The notes beneath the pieces were generated by a model. It saw only the letters and a list, made by a program, of their open reading frames with translations. It ran no database searches and was not told the DNA's origin. From positions 1-36,514 of the IMG/VR virus record IMGVR_UViG_3300043640_000033: a stretch of DNA of 36,514 nt. One strand, 5' to 3'. The DNA comes from a virus. A program made the position numbers and the translations under genes. Positions 20,524 through 28,062 of this stretch are shown piece by piece. Every line of letters starts with the position of its first letter. The first letter of the stretch is position 1.

Positions 20524-23500
20524 TGCCGCCTCGCTTCCCTACTCCGGCTGCTACAGCCATCTTGAGCTTAGGCAGAGTGTCATTCTCCAACTGATCCAGC
20601 GTCGCCTGATCTACAGCGCCGGTGAACTTGAACTGGAACGCACCGTCGTGGAACTCGATGTGATCCCCGCCGCCGGACCCGCCGCCCATACCAGCACGGA
20701 ACTTCGCGGTCTTCTTGGCATCCCATACTTTCTCGCCACCCTCAAACCACATCTCAGGGCCGCGCTCACCCATGCGGTGCCACCCAGCCTTAGCCGACTG
20801 CGTACCGATCGCGTACGGGCTACCGGGGATGACCCCGCCGTATTGGTGCTTGATGTAGTTCAGTGCTGCGGCGATGTTCGCCAGCGGGTCAAGGAGGTTG
20901 TTCGACGTACCGGCCACGTGGTACGCGGCAAAGGTAGGCGGAATGACCTGCATAAGACCCTGCGACGGAACGCCGTTCTGTGCGTTGATGTCGTAGTTGT
21001 TGATCGCGTTCGGATTGCCGCCCGACTCGGCGTTCATCAGACCCTCAACATCGCCCAGCAGGCCGGGACTCATACCGTTGAGCGCCAGAGCCTGAAGGAT
21101 GACCGGCGCCCACGCCTGAACAGACTGGCTACCGGCTACCGACATGCTCTCAACGGTCGTCTTCTGCTTGTCCTCGAAGAACTTCAAGGCCCCATCCATC
21201 AGGGTCTTGATTCCCGCGTGAGCCAGGCTACCGGCGGGCTTCGGAGTGCCCGGAGGGGCAGGGTCCGGAACCTTGTCAACGATGCCATTCAGCAGCGGCT
21301 TCAAAGCGTCAAAGATGTTGAATCCGAAGACGCTTGACAGGAACCCGAGGTCACCGGCGATGATCGAACCACCGGCACCTATTATGCTTCCGATGTTGCC
21401 GGAGATGTAACCAGCGATGTCGGAAATGACGCCACCGACCGCGCCAGCCGCACCGCCCAGAGCGTCGCCGATGGAGTCGAGCACGCCGTTGCCGACCTTG
21501 TGGATACCAGCGGCATCTACGATGGCCTTCTGTTGGGCCGTGAGGGCCTTGTATTGGTCATCCCCTATGCGCTGCTCGCTGCCCTTCCAGTAGGTGTTAG
21601 GAACGCCATCTGCGGCCCGCTGGGCTGAAGTCTCGTTCGCCGGGCCACCGTCCGCCAGGCGGCGGATCGAACCGCCGTCGGCATAGCGCCCCGCGTTGAT
21701 CTGATTCAGGGTGCTTACGCCGTACTTCCGGACGGAGGACGCCTTGACCACGTACTCACCGGCCGAGAGCAGCGCGGGGATCTTGTCGTTCCTCTGCGTG
21801 CCGGGAAGGCCGTTCGACAGGTGACCGCCACCGGCGAACGCCGTTGCGCCACCGCCGCCACTCGTCGGGCCCGTTACCGAACCTCCGGATGCCAGCTTGA
21901 TAGAGTCCAGACCGACCGCGCCAGCCACCTTGTTCCAGATGGTGACTACAGCGTTGATCGGGGTCTTGAACACGTCAACGATCTTGTTCCAGATGGTCTT
22001 TGCTGCGGAAACCAGACCAGAAAGAACCGACTGGACGCCAGAGCTGAACGACTTGAAACCCGAAGTGATCGAAGACCATATGGTAGTTGCCGTGGTCTTG
22101 ATCGCGTTCCACATTCCAGACCAAGCGGTCTTCATGGCACTGGAGAACGTGCCGAACGCCGAGCTGAGTGCCGACCACAAGCCGGACCAAGCGGTCTTCA
22201 TGGCGGAGGAGAAGGACGCCCACGCGGACGAGAGCGCCGACCAGATGCCAGACCAAGCCGTCTTCATGGCACTGGAGAACGTGGCCCACGCCGAGCTGAG
22301 CGCCGACCACAGACCCGACCAAGCCGTCTTCATGGCGCTTGAGAAAGCCGCCCACGCGGAGGACAGGGCCGCCCAGATGCCGGACCAAGCCGTCTTCATG
22401 GCCGAACTGAAAGTCGCCCACGCGGCGGACAGGGCCGTCCACAGACCCGACCAAGCCGTCTTCATGGCGGAGGAGAAGGACGCCCACGCGGTGGACAGGG
22501 CTGCGGTGAAGGCGGACCAGGCAACTTGCAGCGCCGTCCATACTGCCTTCGCTGAAGTGGCGAGACCGGTCCACACGGTGTTCCAGGCGACAACGAGCGC
22601 CCCTGAAACGGTAGTCCAGACCAGGGCCATTGCGTTGATGAACGCCGACCATGCGATCTGCATAGCAGCCCATATGGTCTGGGCTGCGATCTGCAACCCG
22701 GTCCACACGGTGTTCCAGGCGACAACCAGGGCACCGGAAACGGTAGTCCACACCAGGGCCATGGAATTGATGAACGCCGACCAGGCTATCTGGAGAGCGT
22801 TCCATACGGTCTGGGCGGCAATCTGAATGCCGGTCCATACGGTCTGCCAGTTGGCTGCCAGGAGGATTAGCCATCCCACCGGCCCGAGCGCCAGAACGAG
22901 AAGGCCCCACTTGGACTGAAGGAACGTCACGACAAGGTCGAACACCGCCTTCATGCCGTTCCACACGGTGTTCCATGTGGACACCAGGGCAGTCTTTACG
23001 GTGTTCCAGTGATCCACCAGGAAGAACAGGCCAACGCCGAGCGCGATTACCGCGAGGGTGACCAGCACGATCGGGTTGGCATCCATGGCTGCATTGAAGA
23101 GCCAAGTTGCCGCAGTGGCGACACCGGACGCGGCTGCCATCAGAAGTTCTTGCACCTTCAGGGCGGCCAGCTCTATGCGCGTAAGGAGACACGCGTCACG
23201 GATGGCGGTGAACGCGGCGGCCATACCAGTCAGACCGGCGGTAATGCCGCTCACCACGGCCACACCGGCCATGGCAACCTTCCATGCGACGAAGGCGACG
23301 GCGATAGCGTCAATAACCTTCGGCGGCATGGCAGCTATCAGCTTCGCCATGTATACCGACACCTGCAAGGCTATCGGGGACATGTCGAACATCGACTTGG
23401 ACACGTTGCCCAAGATCTGGGCAAGGCTGGACAAGAGCTGCTTGATCTGTGGTGAGTTGGACTTGATATAGGCCAGGAAGTCCTGGAATCCGCCACCCTC

Positions 23501-24196
23501 AGCCCAGCCCTTCAGCTTGGCCGACAGAACAGCTAGACCGTTGGACATCTGTATGGCCATGGGCCCGAACGCCTTCAGCATGTCCCCGAACACAACACCC
23601 AGGTTCTTGCCTATGGTGATGAAGTTCGAGAGGATCGGCCCACCGGTGGCAACGATCCAATTCAGCCAACCCTGGAGCTTGTTGTCAGTCCAGGACTTGA
23701 ACCCCTGAGCCACGGAGTCGAGTTGCGGGCGCAGTGCAATGATGGGCCCGGCCAGCTCGCCGATAATCTTGGTGAGCGAAGCAATCATCGAGTACATAGG
23801 CTGGAACAGCGCGGGAGCAACCTTGTTGCCAAGGCTTATGAAAGTCCCCTTTATGGAGATGATCTCATTGTTAAGAATCTTGCCCTGCTTGGTGGTGGAC
23901 GCCAAAGCAGCGGCGATGCCGATGCCCAGAAGACCGAACGCGGCGCCACCGGCGGTGGCCATGGTGACCAGACCGGCGCCGGTGGCAACCGCAGCCGCAC
24001 CAATGGGGATGATGGCCGGAGCAAGCCCTATGGCCGCCTGCGTCATCGCTTTGAACGCAGATGTAGACGTTGAAATACTCGCACTCGACTGTTTTACACT
24101 ACCGTCGAGACTGTTCAAGTCCCGCCTGGCCGCCGCAGTTCCCGCACCGTTGTAGGTTGAGAAAATGCTGAAACCAAGGGTCGTGATCGTAGCCAC
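20516..24196 (-). CDS. Tape measure protein with C-terminal transglycosylase domain
   Basis: 1226 residues from the GTG at 24196, two bases after the chaperone frame stops. The N-terminal region is Ala/Gly-rich and hydrophobic. The centre has Trp/Phe-marked helical repeats: two units of 44 residues (WNTVWTGLQIAAQT... type), then six occurrences of MKTAWSG(L/I/M)W at 22-residue spacing. The C-terminal part holds a soluble SLT domain (about 1045-1115, E1057 in MNAESGG, QGLMQVIPPTF). Tape measure length sets tail length at roughly 0.15 nm per residue, so a tail of under about 185 nm is expected. The SLT domain would open peptidoglycan during DNA entry. Confidence 0.93.
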   Translation of the reverse strand: MATITTLGFSIFSTYNGAGTAAARRDLNSLDGSVKQSSASISTSTSAFKAMTQAAIGLAPAIIPIGAAAVATGAGLVTMATAGGAAFGLLGIGIAAALASTTKQGKILNNEIISIKGTFISLGNKVAPALFQPMYSMIASLTKIIGELAGPIIALRPQLDSVAQGFKSWTDNKLQGWLNWIVATGGPILSNFITIGKNLGVVFGDMLKAFGPMAIQMSNGLAVLSAKLKGWAEGGGFQDFLAYIKSNSPQIKQLLSSLAQILGNVSKSMFDMSPIALQVSVYMAKLIAAMPPKVIDAIAVAFVAWKVAMAGVAVVSGITAGLTGMAAAFTAIRDACLLTRIELAALKVQELLMAAASGVATAATWLFNAAMDANPIVLVTLAVIALGVGLFFLVDHWNTVKTALVSTWNTVWNGMKAVFDLVVTFLQSKWGLLVLALGPVGWLILLAANWQTVWTGIQIAAQTVWNALQIAWSAFINSMALVWTTVSGALVVAWNTVWTGLQIAAQTIWAAMQIAWSAFINAMALVWTTVSGALVVAWNTVWTGLATSAKAVWTALQVAWSAFTAALSTAWASFSSAMKTAWSGLWTALSAAWATFSSAMKTAWSGIWAALSSAWAAFSSAMKTAWSGLWSALSSAWATFSSAMKTAWSGIWSALSSAWASFSSAMKTAWSGLWSALSSAFGTFSSAMKTAWSGMWNAIKTTATTIWSSITSGFKSFSSGVQSVLSGLVSAAKTIWNKIVDVFKTPINAVVTIWNKVAGAVGLDSIKLASGGSVTGPTSGGGGATAFAGGGHLSNGLPGTQRNDKIPALLSAGEYVVKASSVRKYGVSTLNQINAGRYADGGSIRRLADGGPANETSAQRAADGVPNTYWKGSEQRIGDDQYKALTAQQKAIVDAAGIHKVGNGVLDSIGDALGGAAGAVGGVISDIAGYISGNIGSIIGAGGSIIAGDLGFLSSVFGFNIFDALKPLLNGIVDKVPDPAPPGTPKPAGSLAHAGIKTLMDGALKFFEDKQKTTVESMSVAGSQSVQAWAPVILQALALNGMSPGLLGDVEGLMNAESGGNPNAINNYDINAQNGVPSQGLMQVIPPTFAAYHVAGTSNNLLDPLANIAAALNYIKHQYGGVIPGSPYAIGTQSAKAGWHRMGERGPEMWFEGGEKVWDAKKTAKFRAGMGGGSGGGDHIEFHDGAFQFKFTGAVDQATLDQLENDTLPKLKMAVAAGVGKRGGNG
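22121..22516 (-). repeat. Tandem 66-bp repeats in the tape measure gene
   Basis: The plus-strand string CCAAGC(G/C)GTCTTCATGGC recurs at 22121, 22187, 22253, 22319, 22385 and 22451, exactly every 66 bases, encoding a 22-residue helical unit. Units vary mainly at third positions and a few residues. Directly upstream in the gene (towards 22830) is a related 132-bp (44-residue) repeat present twice, with GGTCCACACGGTGTTCCAGG at 22568 and 22700. Confidence 0.92.
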
Positions 24197-24198
24197 AG

Positions 24199-24501
24199 TT
24201 ACTCCCCTTCGTCTTCCTCAAGTCCAAACTCACCGGGTCGCGGGTAGTGAATTACCGGGGGAGCCTCTTCGGGGTCCTTCATGTTCACAGCCATGAGAAC
24301 TTGCTTCAACGACTGCAACTCTTCATGGATGTTGGCGAGTGCTTCCTCGCTGTACCGACTGCCGATCGGACCGGCAACAAGCTCGTAAGCCTGGTACTCG
24401 GTAAGTTGACGAGCGCTCATTGTGTCAAGCAGCTCGTCAACTGTCAGACCAAGCGTCAGAGAGAGTCGGAAGTAGAACTCTCGTTCTGGTCGGAATCGGA
24501 G
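24199..24501 (-). CDS. Tail assembly chaperone, -1 frameshift extension (gpT part)
   Basis: 100 residues appended to the first 123 residues of the upstream chaperone when ribosomes slip -1 at 24507-24501, giving a 223-residue fusion. After the slip the frame reads RPEREFYFRLSLTLGLTVDELLDTMSARQ in short pieces (RPEREFYFRL, LGLTVDELL, MSARQLTEYQAYE), the usual gpT-like pattern in siphoviruses. It is open with no stop until 24199. The internal ATG at 24420 could be mistaken for a start but has no ribosome site. gpG/gpGT act with the tape measure during tail assembly and are absent from the virion. Confidence 0.85.
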   Translation of the reverse strand, partial: LRFRPEREFYFRLSLTLGLTVDELLDTMSARQLTEYQAYELVAGPIGSRYSEEALANIHEELQSLKQVLMAVNMKDPEEAPPVIHYPRPGEFGLEEDEGE

Positions 24502-24869
24502 TTTCCCGCCAGTTCCTCCACGTCAGCCGGAGACAGACCCGACAGCTTCTGAGCTGCGTCCGCTACCCGGTCAAGGGCCTTGGCGGACTTGTCGCCGAGC
24601 TGCTTGATGTCCGGGTTGGAGAACTGAACTTCGCCATCCTCGTCAACGATGGACAGGGCGACCAGGCGGGCGCGAAGGTTCTCGACATTCCGCTTCTGCT
24701 CGCCCTTCCTGTTGACGTCCACCATGGAAGCCTCGAAGGCGTCGCGCTCCTTGCCGGACAGGGAGCGGATACGAACCTCGTCGTCCCCGTCGGTCGCCCA
24801 CTCGGGGACCTTCACGATTTCGTAGCGACGGTCGTCGGCTGCCAGAATCTGACCACGTTTCAATGCCAT
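24456..24869 (-). CDS. Tail assembly chaperone (gpG-like)
   Basis: 137 residues, MALKRGQILAADDRRYEIVKVPEW..., acidic, with the KERDAFEASMV helix common in this family and ending in a Ser/Asp-rich disordered tail (DSDQNESSTSDSL). It lies between the tail tube region and the tape measure, the usual place. The zero-frame product is made most of the time; part of the ribosomes shift at G GGA AAC (residues 122-123) to give the longer form. An intercistronic hairpin lies just upstream of the gene. Confidence 0.87.
   Translation of the reverse strand: MALKRGQILAADDRRYEIVKVPEWATDGDDEVRIRSLSGKERDAFEASMVDVNRKGEQKRNVENLRARLVALSIVDEDGEVQFSNPDIKQLGDKSAKALDRVADAAQKLSGLSPADVEELAGNSDSDQNESSTSDSL
24501..24507 (-). 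promoter_or_regulatory. Programmed -1 ribosomal frameshift site G GGA AAC
   Basis: The minus strand reads GCG GGA AAC in the zero frame, so the heptamer G GGA AAC fits the X XXY YYZ rule exactly. It is 45 bases before the zero-frame stop, and the -1 frame stays open from here for 100 codons that look like a chaperone extension. This is the position where siphoviruses place their G-GT frameshift. Confidence 0.88.
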
Positions 24870-24911
24870 TGCGGGTTCCTTCTTTCAGGGGTGCGGGTTA
24901 CGGAAATGAAC

Positions 24912-24943
24912 GGCGCCGGAGGGACCCGCGACCCTCCGGCGCC
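24912..24943 (-). terminator. 12-bp hairpin between tail tube and chaperone genes
   Basis: 24912-24923 pair perfectly with 24932-24943 around an 8-base loop, in the 82-base gap between two late genes. On the minus strand it is followed by GTTCATTTCC, only a weak U-rich stretch, so it is likely a leaky terminator or an mRNA 3'-end protector. Confidence 0.6.
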
Positions 24944-24951
24944 AGCTTGTG

Positions 24952-25446
24952 TCAGAGATGATTGCCACCGGCAGCGGCTATCTGGTCTCTTGCATCCTGA
25001 AGAACCTGGTTCACGCGCTCTTCAAGGAAGTCCTGATCATCTGCGATGGTCTCGCGGAACCACGAACCACCGGCCTGATTCACCCAGTTGTCCGTGTTGC
25101 CGAACACCGGATGTCGCCAGCCCTGCGCGCCCGAGTCTTCACCACGAGGCAACGCTTCCTCACCGGCTGGCATCTTCGTGACGATGCGCATCCGGGCCGA
25201 CTTGCCGACACCGGCCTGAACACCAACACCCTTAGCGAGGCGGGTGCGCAGACCGGTGTGTTTGCCCTTCCGGGCCGGTAGCGCGAGGGCCGCCGCGCGC
25301 ACGTCTTGGACGATGGGCGTAGCGGCCTTCTTGAGAGCTGCGCGAAACCTACTGGGCGCTTTGGTGTCCATGTCACGAAGGGCATTAGCTACCCGCGTGA
25401 ATTCCGGACCAGCCTCCACCCATACGTTTACACCGTCGCGCGCCAT
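24952..25446 (-). CDS. Putative tail-completion/connector protein (HK97 gp10-like)
   Basis: 164 residues. The N-terminal half has a helix with APSRFRAALKKAATPIVQDVRAAA followed by a basic loop (KGKHTGLRTRLAKGV). The C-terminal half has a short strand region ending WRHPVFGNTDNWVNQ and a long helix (ERVNQVLQDARDQI). This order, with HPVFGN before W, is typical of HK97 gp10-like head-tail connector proteins. It lies after the tail tube gene here instead of before the terminator gene, a small departure from common order. Confidence 0.6.
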   Translation of the reverse strand: MARDGVNVWVEAGPEFTRVANALRDMDTKAPSRFRAALKKAATPIVQDVRAAALALPARKGKHTGLRTRLAKGVGVQAGVGKSARMRIVTKMPAGEEALPRGEDSGAQGWRHPVFGNTDNWVNQAGGSWFRETIADDQDFLEERVNQVLQDARDQIAAAGGNHL

Positions 25447-25449
25447 TGG

Positions 25450-25866
25450 TTACGCCGTTGCCCGGGTGATGCCGGTCCGCTGGGTCGGGAACTTGACCTT
25501 CGTTTCGGACAGGTCGCCAACCTTGCCGTCCAGCGGGGAGTACTCGAACAGCACGCACGTGGCGGTGTACGAAGGGTTGTTCTCAGACACGGCGTTCGAG
25601 GTGGGGCGGACCTCGATCTCGAACTCGGTCTCGTTGTCGTACAGGGGGTACAGAACGGCGTCGGTAGAGCCGTCGGCGTAGTCCTGCTGAAGGTTGATCT
25701 CGAAGGAGTCGTCCTTCAGACCGGCGACGCGCTCACGGCCCGCGCCGGAGAACGAGGTAGTCTCGACATCGTCCTTGGTCAGGTTCAGTGTGACCTCGGA
25801 GGCGTGGTCGCTGAAGTTGGTACCGTTGATGCTGATGAAGCAGTCTTTCAGCACGATCTTGGGCAT
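25450..25866 (-). CDS. Major tail (tube) protein
   Basis: 138 residues, beta-rich: IVLKDCFISINGTNFSDHASEVTLNLTKD..VETTSFSGAGRERVAGLKDDSFEINLQQDY in consecutive pieces, the pattern of actinophage tail tube subunits, including the conserved ..T.FSG.G...GLKD.S... segment. It polymerises as the hollow tail tube around the tape measure. It is expected to be one of the most abundant virion proteins; a hairpin lies a gene downstream. Confidence 0.83.
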   Translation of the reverse strand: MPKIVLKDCFISINGTNFSDHASEVTLNLTKDDVETTSFSGAGRERVAGLKDDSFEINLQQDYADGSTDAVLYPLYDNETEFEIEVRPTSNAVSENNPSYTATCVLFEYSPLDGKVGDLSETKVKFPTQRTGITRATA

Positions 25867-25871
25867 GTCGC

Positions 25872-26117
25872 TTACTTCCCTTCGGAGTTGGCCGGGTCCG
25901 GCCGAGTGAGGCTGACCGGTACAGTGACCGGGGTTTCAGCGGCACGCTTGAGCGTGCGCGCCTGCAAGAGCGAAAGCTCCTGGTTGTCCGTGATGCGTAG
26001 CTTGACGATGTCGCCACGCTTGCCGCCCACGTAGTTCTTGACGAGCACTTCGTACGACCGTTCCGGAAGCTCTTCCGGATCGGGGCGAGGGGCGGCCGGT
26101 ACCGCGCGGCCCGCCAT
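25872..26117 (-). CDS. Small head-tail region protein, unknown
   Basis: 81 residues from the ATG at 26117 (TGATG overlap with the previous stop). MAGRAVPAAPRPDPEELPE precedes a compact middle (YEVLVKNYVGGKRGDIVKLRI) and a basic helix (LLQARTLKRAAETP). Gene position between two structural genes suggests a virion or assembly role. No family is recognised. The longer in-frame extension upstream is Arg-rich shadow sequence. Confidence 0.68.
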   Translation of the reverse strand: MAGRAVPAAPRPDPEELPERSYEVLVKNYVGGKRGDIVKLRITDNQELSLLQARTLKRAAETPVTVPVSLTRPDPANSEGK

Positions 26118-26452
26118 CAGCCGACCTGAACCACGGCGTACGTGAACGTGCCAACGGCGCTGGTCACCTTCGCGCGGCCTACACCGGCGGTGGAGTCCTG
26201 GAACTCCTTGCGAAGGGGAATCCATGCCTCGCCGGTCGTGGCGGCAACCGTGGTGACGCTGGACGGGTTCAGCTCGCCGTACGAGGTGTTGCCCGGAACC
26301 GGGATGGTGACGGTACCTTCGGCGCCGGAGTTCTTGACGACGAGGAACGTGTTCTTGCCGTTGCCAACCTCCACAGTGTCAGCGGCAGTTGCGGCTACGA
26401 ACGTGGGCGCGGTACCCTCGGCCACTACGAACTGAGTAGCATGAGCGGTCAT
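26117..26452 (-). CDS. Small beta-rich structural protein
   Basis: 111 residues, Thr/Val/Ala-rich strands throughout (TFVAATAADTVEVGNGKNTFLVVKNSG..., FTYAVVQVG end), probably an immunoglobulin-like beta sandwich. It lies between the putative tail terminator and the tail tube gene. It may decorate the head or neck. No catalytic motifs. Confidence 0.7.
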   Translation of the reverse strand: MTAHATQFVVAEGTAPTFVAATAADTVEVGNGKNTFLVVKNSGAEGTVTIPVPGNTSYGELNPSSVTTVAATTGEAWIPLRKEFQDSTAGVGRAKVTSAVGTFTYAVVQVG

Positions 26453-26468
26453 TTTCTGTCCTTCCTTG

Positions 26469-26879
26469 TCACGTGACAGTGACGCAAAGGCGCAATGCCG
26501 CGCCTACGAAGTTGGTAGTTGCCGTGTCGAACTTGCCGTCATAGCCCCACATCTTTTCTACGATGCTGTCTACGTCGTCAAGCCCTAGTGCCGAGTTGCG
26601 GAAGATGAACTCTCGCACGCTCTTGGGGCCCTGCCCAGTGATGTACTGGGAGAGGTTCTTCTGGGCGGATGCGGTGTCGGTCCGGGCGACCAAGATAAAG
26701 ATGTCGAACCGGTACTTGTCACCGCCCATCCGCATAGCCACCTGATAGTTAGCGTCGAACGGCTTCACTACGGCGGCCGGGGTGTTCACTACGTCGCGCT
26801 CGGATTCGTACACGTTGAGCCCGGCTTGAGCGATGGTCTTGCCGACGGCTTCCTGAATGGTCCACATGTCAGAAGTCAC
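26469..26879 (-). CDS. Putative tail terminator protein
   Basis: 136 residues, MTSDMWTIQEAVGKTIAQAG..., alpha/beta with a conserved-looking YRFDIFILVARTDTASAQKNLSQY segment (T-x-S-x(1,4)-L-x(2)-Y before the helix) and a C-terminal VGAALRLCVTVT strand. Size and position between the head-tail adaptor and the tail tube gene fit a terminator that caps the tail tube. The GTG start is in a GTGA overlap with the adaptor gene. Confidence 0.6.
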   Translation of the reverse strand: MTSDMWTIQEAVGKTIAQAGLNVYESERDVVNTPAAVVKPFDANYQVAMRMGGDKYRFDIFILVARTDTASAQKNLSQYITGQGPKSVREFIFRNSALGLDDVDSIVEKMWGYDGKFDTATTNFVGAALRLCVTVT

Positions 26880-27481
26880 GCGACGTACGCCTTTCCTCGA
26901 ACGAACCGGTCAAGCTTGTTCTTCGCCATCATGTTGTCCCGCACGCGGACGATCTGCCCGAACGTGTCCGAACCGGCGATTCCCATACGGGAGTCCTTGA
27001 GTTGGAACGTGTCCGAAGCCATGATCTTGAACGCCTGTATCACACCGGCCGGTACGGACGTCCAGCCCCAACGGGCGGTGACACGTATCTGGTCGGAGAA
27101 CCAGAAGTGGCTGTACAGGGTCGGCACGATTTTGGTGTAGGGGTAGCCGGGCTTGCCGTTGTGCATACCGCCGTACGGGTGCACCTCGTACGAGGTGGCA
27201 TCCATGACGGTCCACTCGGTGTCGTCCCAGCGCCTGGTCTCGACCACTAGGCCGTCAAGCGTAGAGAAGTCGTCCACCGCGAGAAGCTTCGAGCTTTGCG
27301 ACTTGTACAGGCGGGGAGTTGCCGCGCCCGAGTCGTTGAACTGCCTGTGACAGTAGTCATCGATCTCGTCCTGAGTGGCGGCAAGCACATCAGGAATAAT
27401 GCTGGTGTACATGGTGATGTCCTTAACATCCATGTACGAGCGGAACTCTTCCTCGCTCACATAGGGATCTCCGATAGGCAT
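26876..27481 (-). CDS. Head-tail adaptor (connector) protein
   Basis: 201 residues. The N-terminal helices (VSEEEFRSYMDVKD, YTSIIPDVLAATQDEIDDYCHRQF) and a strand-turn middle with WGWTSVPAGVIQAFKIMASDTFQLK match the HK97 gp6-like connector family that docks on the portal. The order portal, protease, capsid, small head genes, adaptor, terminator, tube is canonical. Its stop overlaps the next gene. Confidence 0.78.
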   Translation of the reverse strand: MPIGDPYVSEEEFRSYMDVKDITMYTSIIPDVLAATQDEIDDYCHRQFNDSGAATPRLYKSQSSKLLAVDDFSTLDGLVVETRRWDDTEWTVMDATSYEVHPYGGMHNGKPGYPYTKIVPTLYSHFWFSDQIRVTARWGWTSVPAGVIQAFKIMASDTFQLKDSRMGIAGSDTFGQIVRVRDNMMAKNKLDRFVRGKAYVA

Positions 27482-27492
27482 GCCGCACCTCC

Positions 27493-27753
27493 CTAGGAAC
27501 TGACGACGAGAACGCCAACGGCTATGGTTCCGGTAGCCGCAGCGGCGTAAAGAACCTGCCCGCCGGGGACTTGGAGATTGACGGTCGTGCTCACGGGGAG
27601 CGGGAAACCGGTAGTGCCGGTAACGTCCGATCCACCGACATGCAGAACTCCGGTGGCGGGGTTCGAGATGGTCACATACGCGCCACCCGTACCCGCTTCA
27701 TACAGAGCTGTTGCGGTAGTGGTCACAGTGACCGTTCCGCCTTCGATGGCCAC
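27493..27753 (-). CDS. Small beta-sandwich head protein, unknown
   Basis: 86 residues, GTG start with GAAAGGGG upstream. Almost all Thr/Val/Gly/Ala beta strands (TVTVTTTATALYEAGTGGAY, QVLYAAAATGTIAVGVLVVSS). The style resembles capsid decoration or Ig-like proteins, and the same style is seen in the 111-residue gene further along. Function unknown. Confidence 0.7.
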   Translation of the reverse strand: MAIEGGTVTVTTTATALYEAGTGGAYVTISNPATGVLHVGGSDVTGTTGFPLPVSTTVNLQVPGGQVLYAAAATGTIAVGVLVVSS

Positions 27754-27774
27754 GTGTGACCCCTTTCAGAGAAG

Positions 27775-27800
27775 GGGCGGGGGCCGCGAAGCCCCCGCCC
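27775..27800 (-). terminator. 10-bp GC hairpin after the capsid-proximal genes
   Basis: 27775-27784 pairs perfectly with 27791-27800 around CGCGAA, in the 59-base gap below the gene ending at 27813. There is no U-tract on the minus strand. It probably lowers read-through from the highly expressed capsid segment into the connector and tail genes, or stabilises the capsid mRNA end. Confidence 0.55.
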
Positions 27801-27812
27801 GAACTTGCGTGC

Positions 27813-28028
27813 TTACGGCGCGTCTACGGCCGGACCGACCAGGACAAAAGTCGTGGCCGCCGCCGTACCGGTGTTGATGTACAGGTTCGCGTTCGTGTAA
27901 TCGATCAGAAGCGAACCCTTGACGGCAACTCCGTTGAAGTCGCCGTTGGCCGGGGCGCCAGCCTTGACCAGCGGGCGCATGAGCGCAACTTCGGTCTCGT
28001 TGGCCGGGTTGTGCACGGACTGAGGCAT
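27813..28028 (-). CDS. Small head protein, possibly decoration
   Basis: 71 residues, MPQSVHNPANETEVALMRP..., beta-type with LLIDYTNANLYINTGTAAATTFVLV. It follows the capsid gene by 34 bases with a strong ribosome site (GAAGGGAGG). Location right after major capsid and high initiation strength are typical of a capsid-associated protein, but no family match is evident. Confidence 0.68.
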   Translation of the reverse strand: MPQSVHNPANETEVALMRPLVKAGAPANGDFNGVAVKGSLLIDYTNANLYINTGTAAATTFVLVGPAVDAP

Positions 28029-28062
28029 GTCTGCCTCCCTTCAGTTACCTAGGAGGAAAGAC

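Noticed and set aside
24199-24420. Separate gene starting at the ATG at 24420
   Set aside because: The open frame extends upstream to the slippery sequence and reads as a chaperone extension; no ribosome site precedes this ATG.
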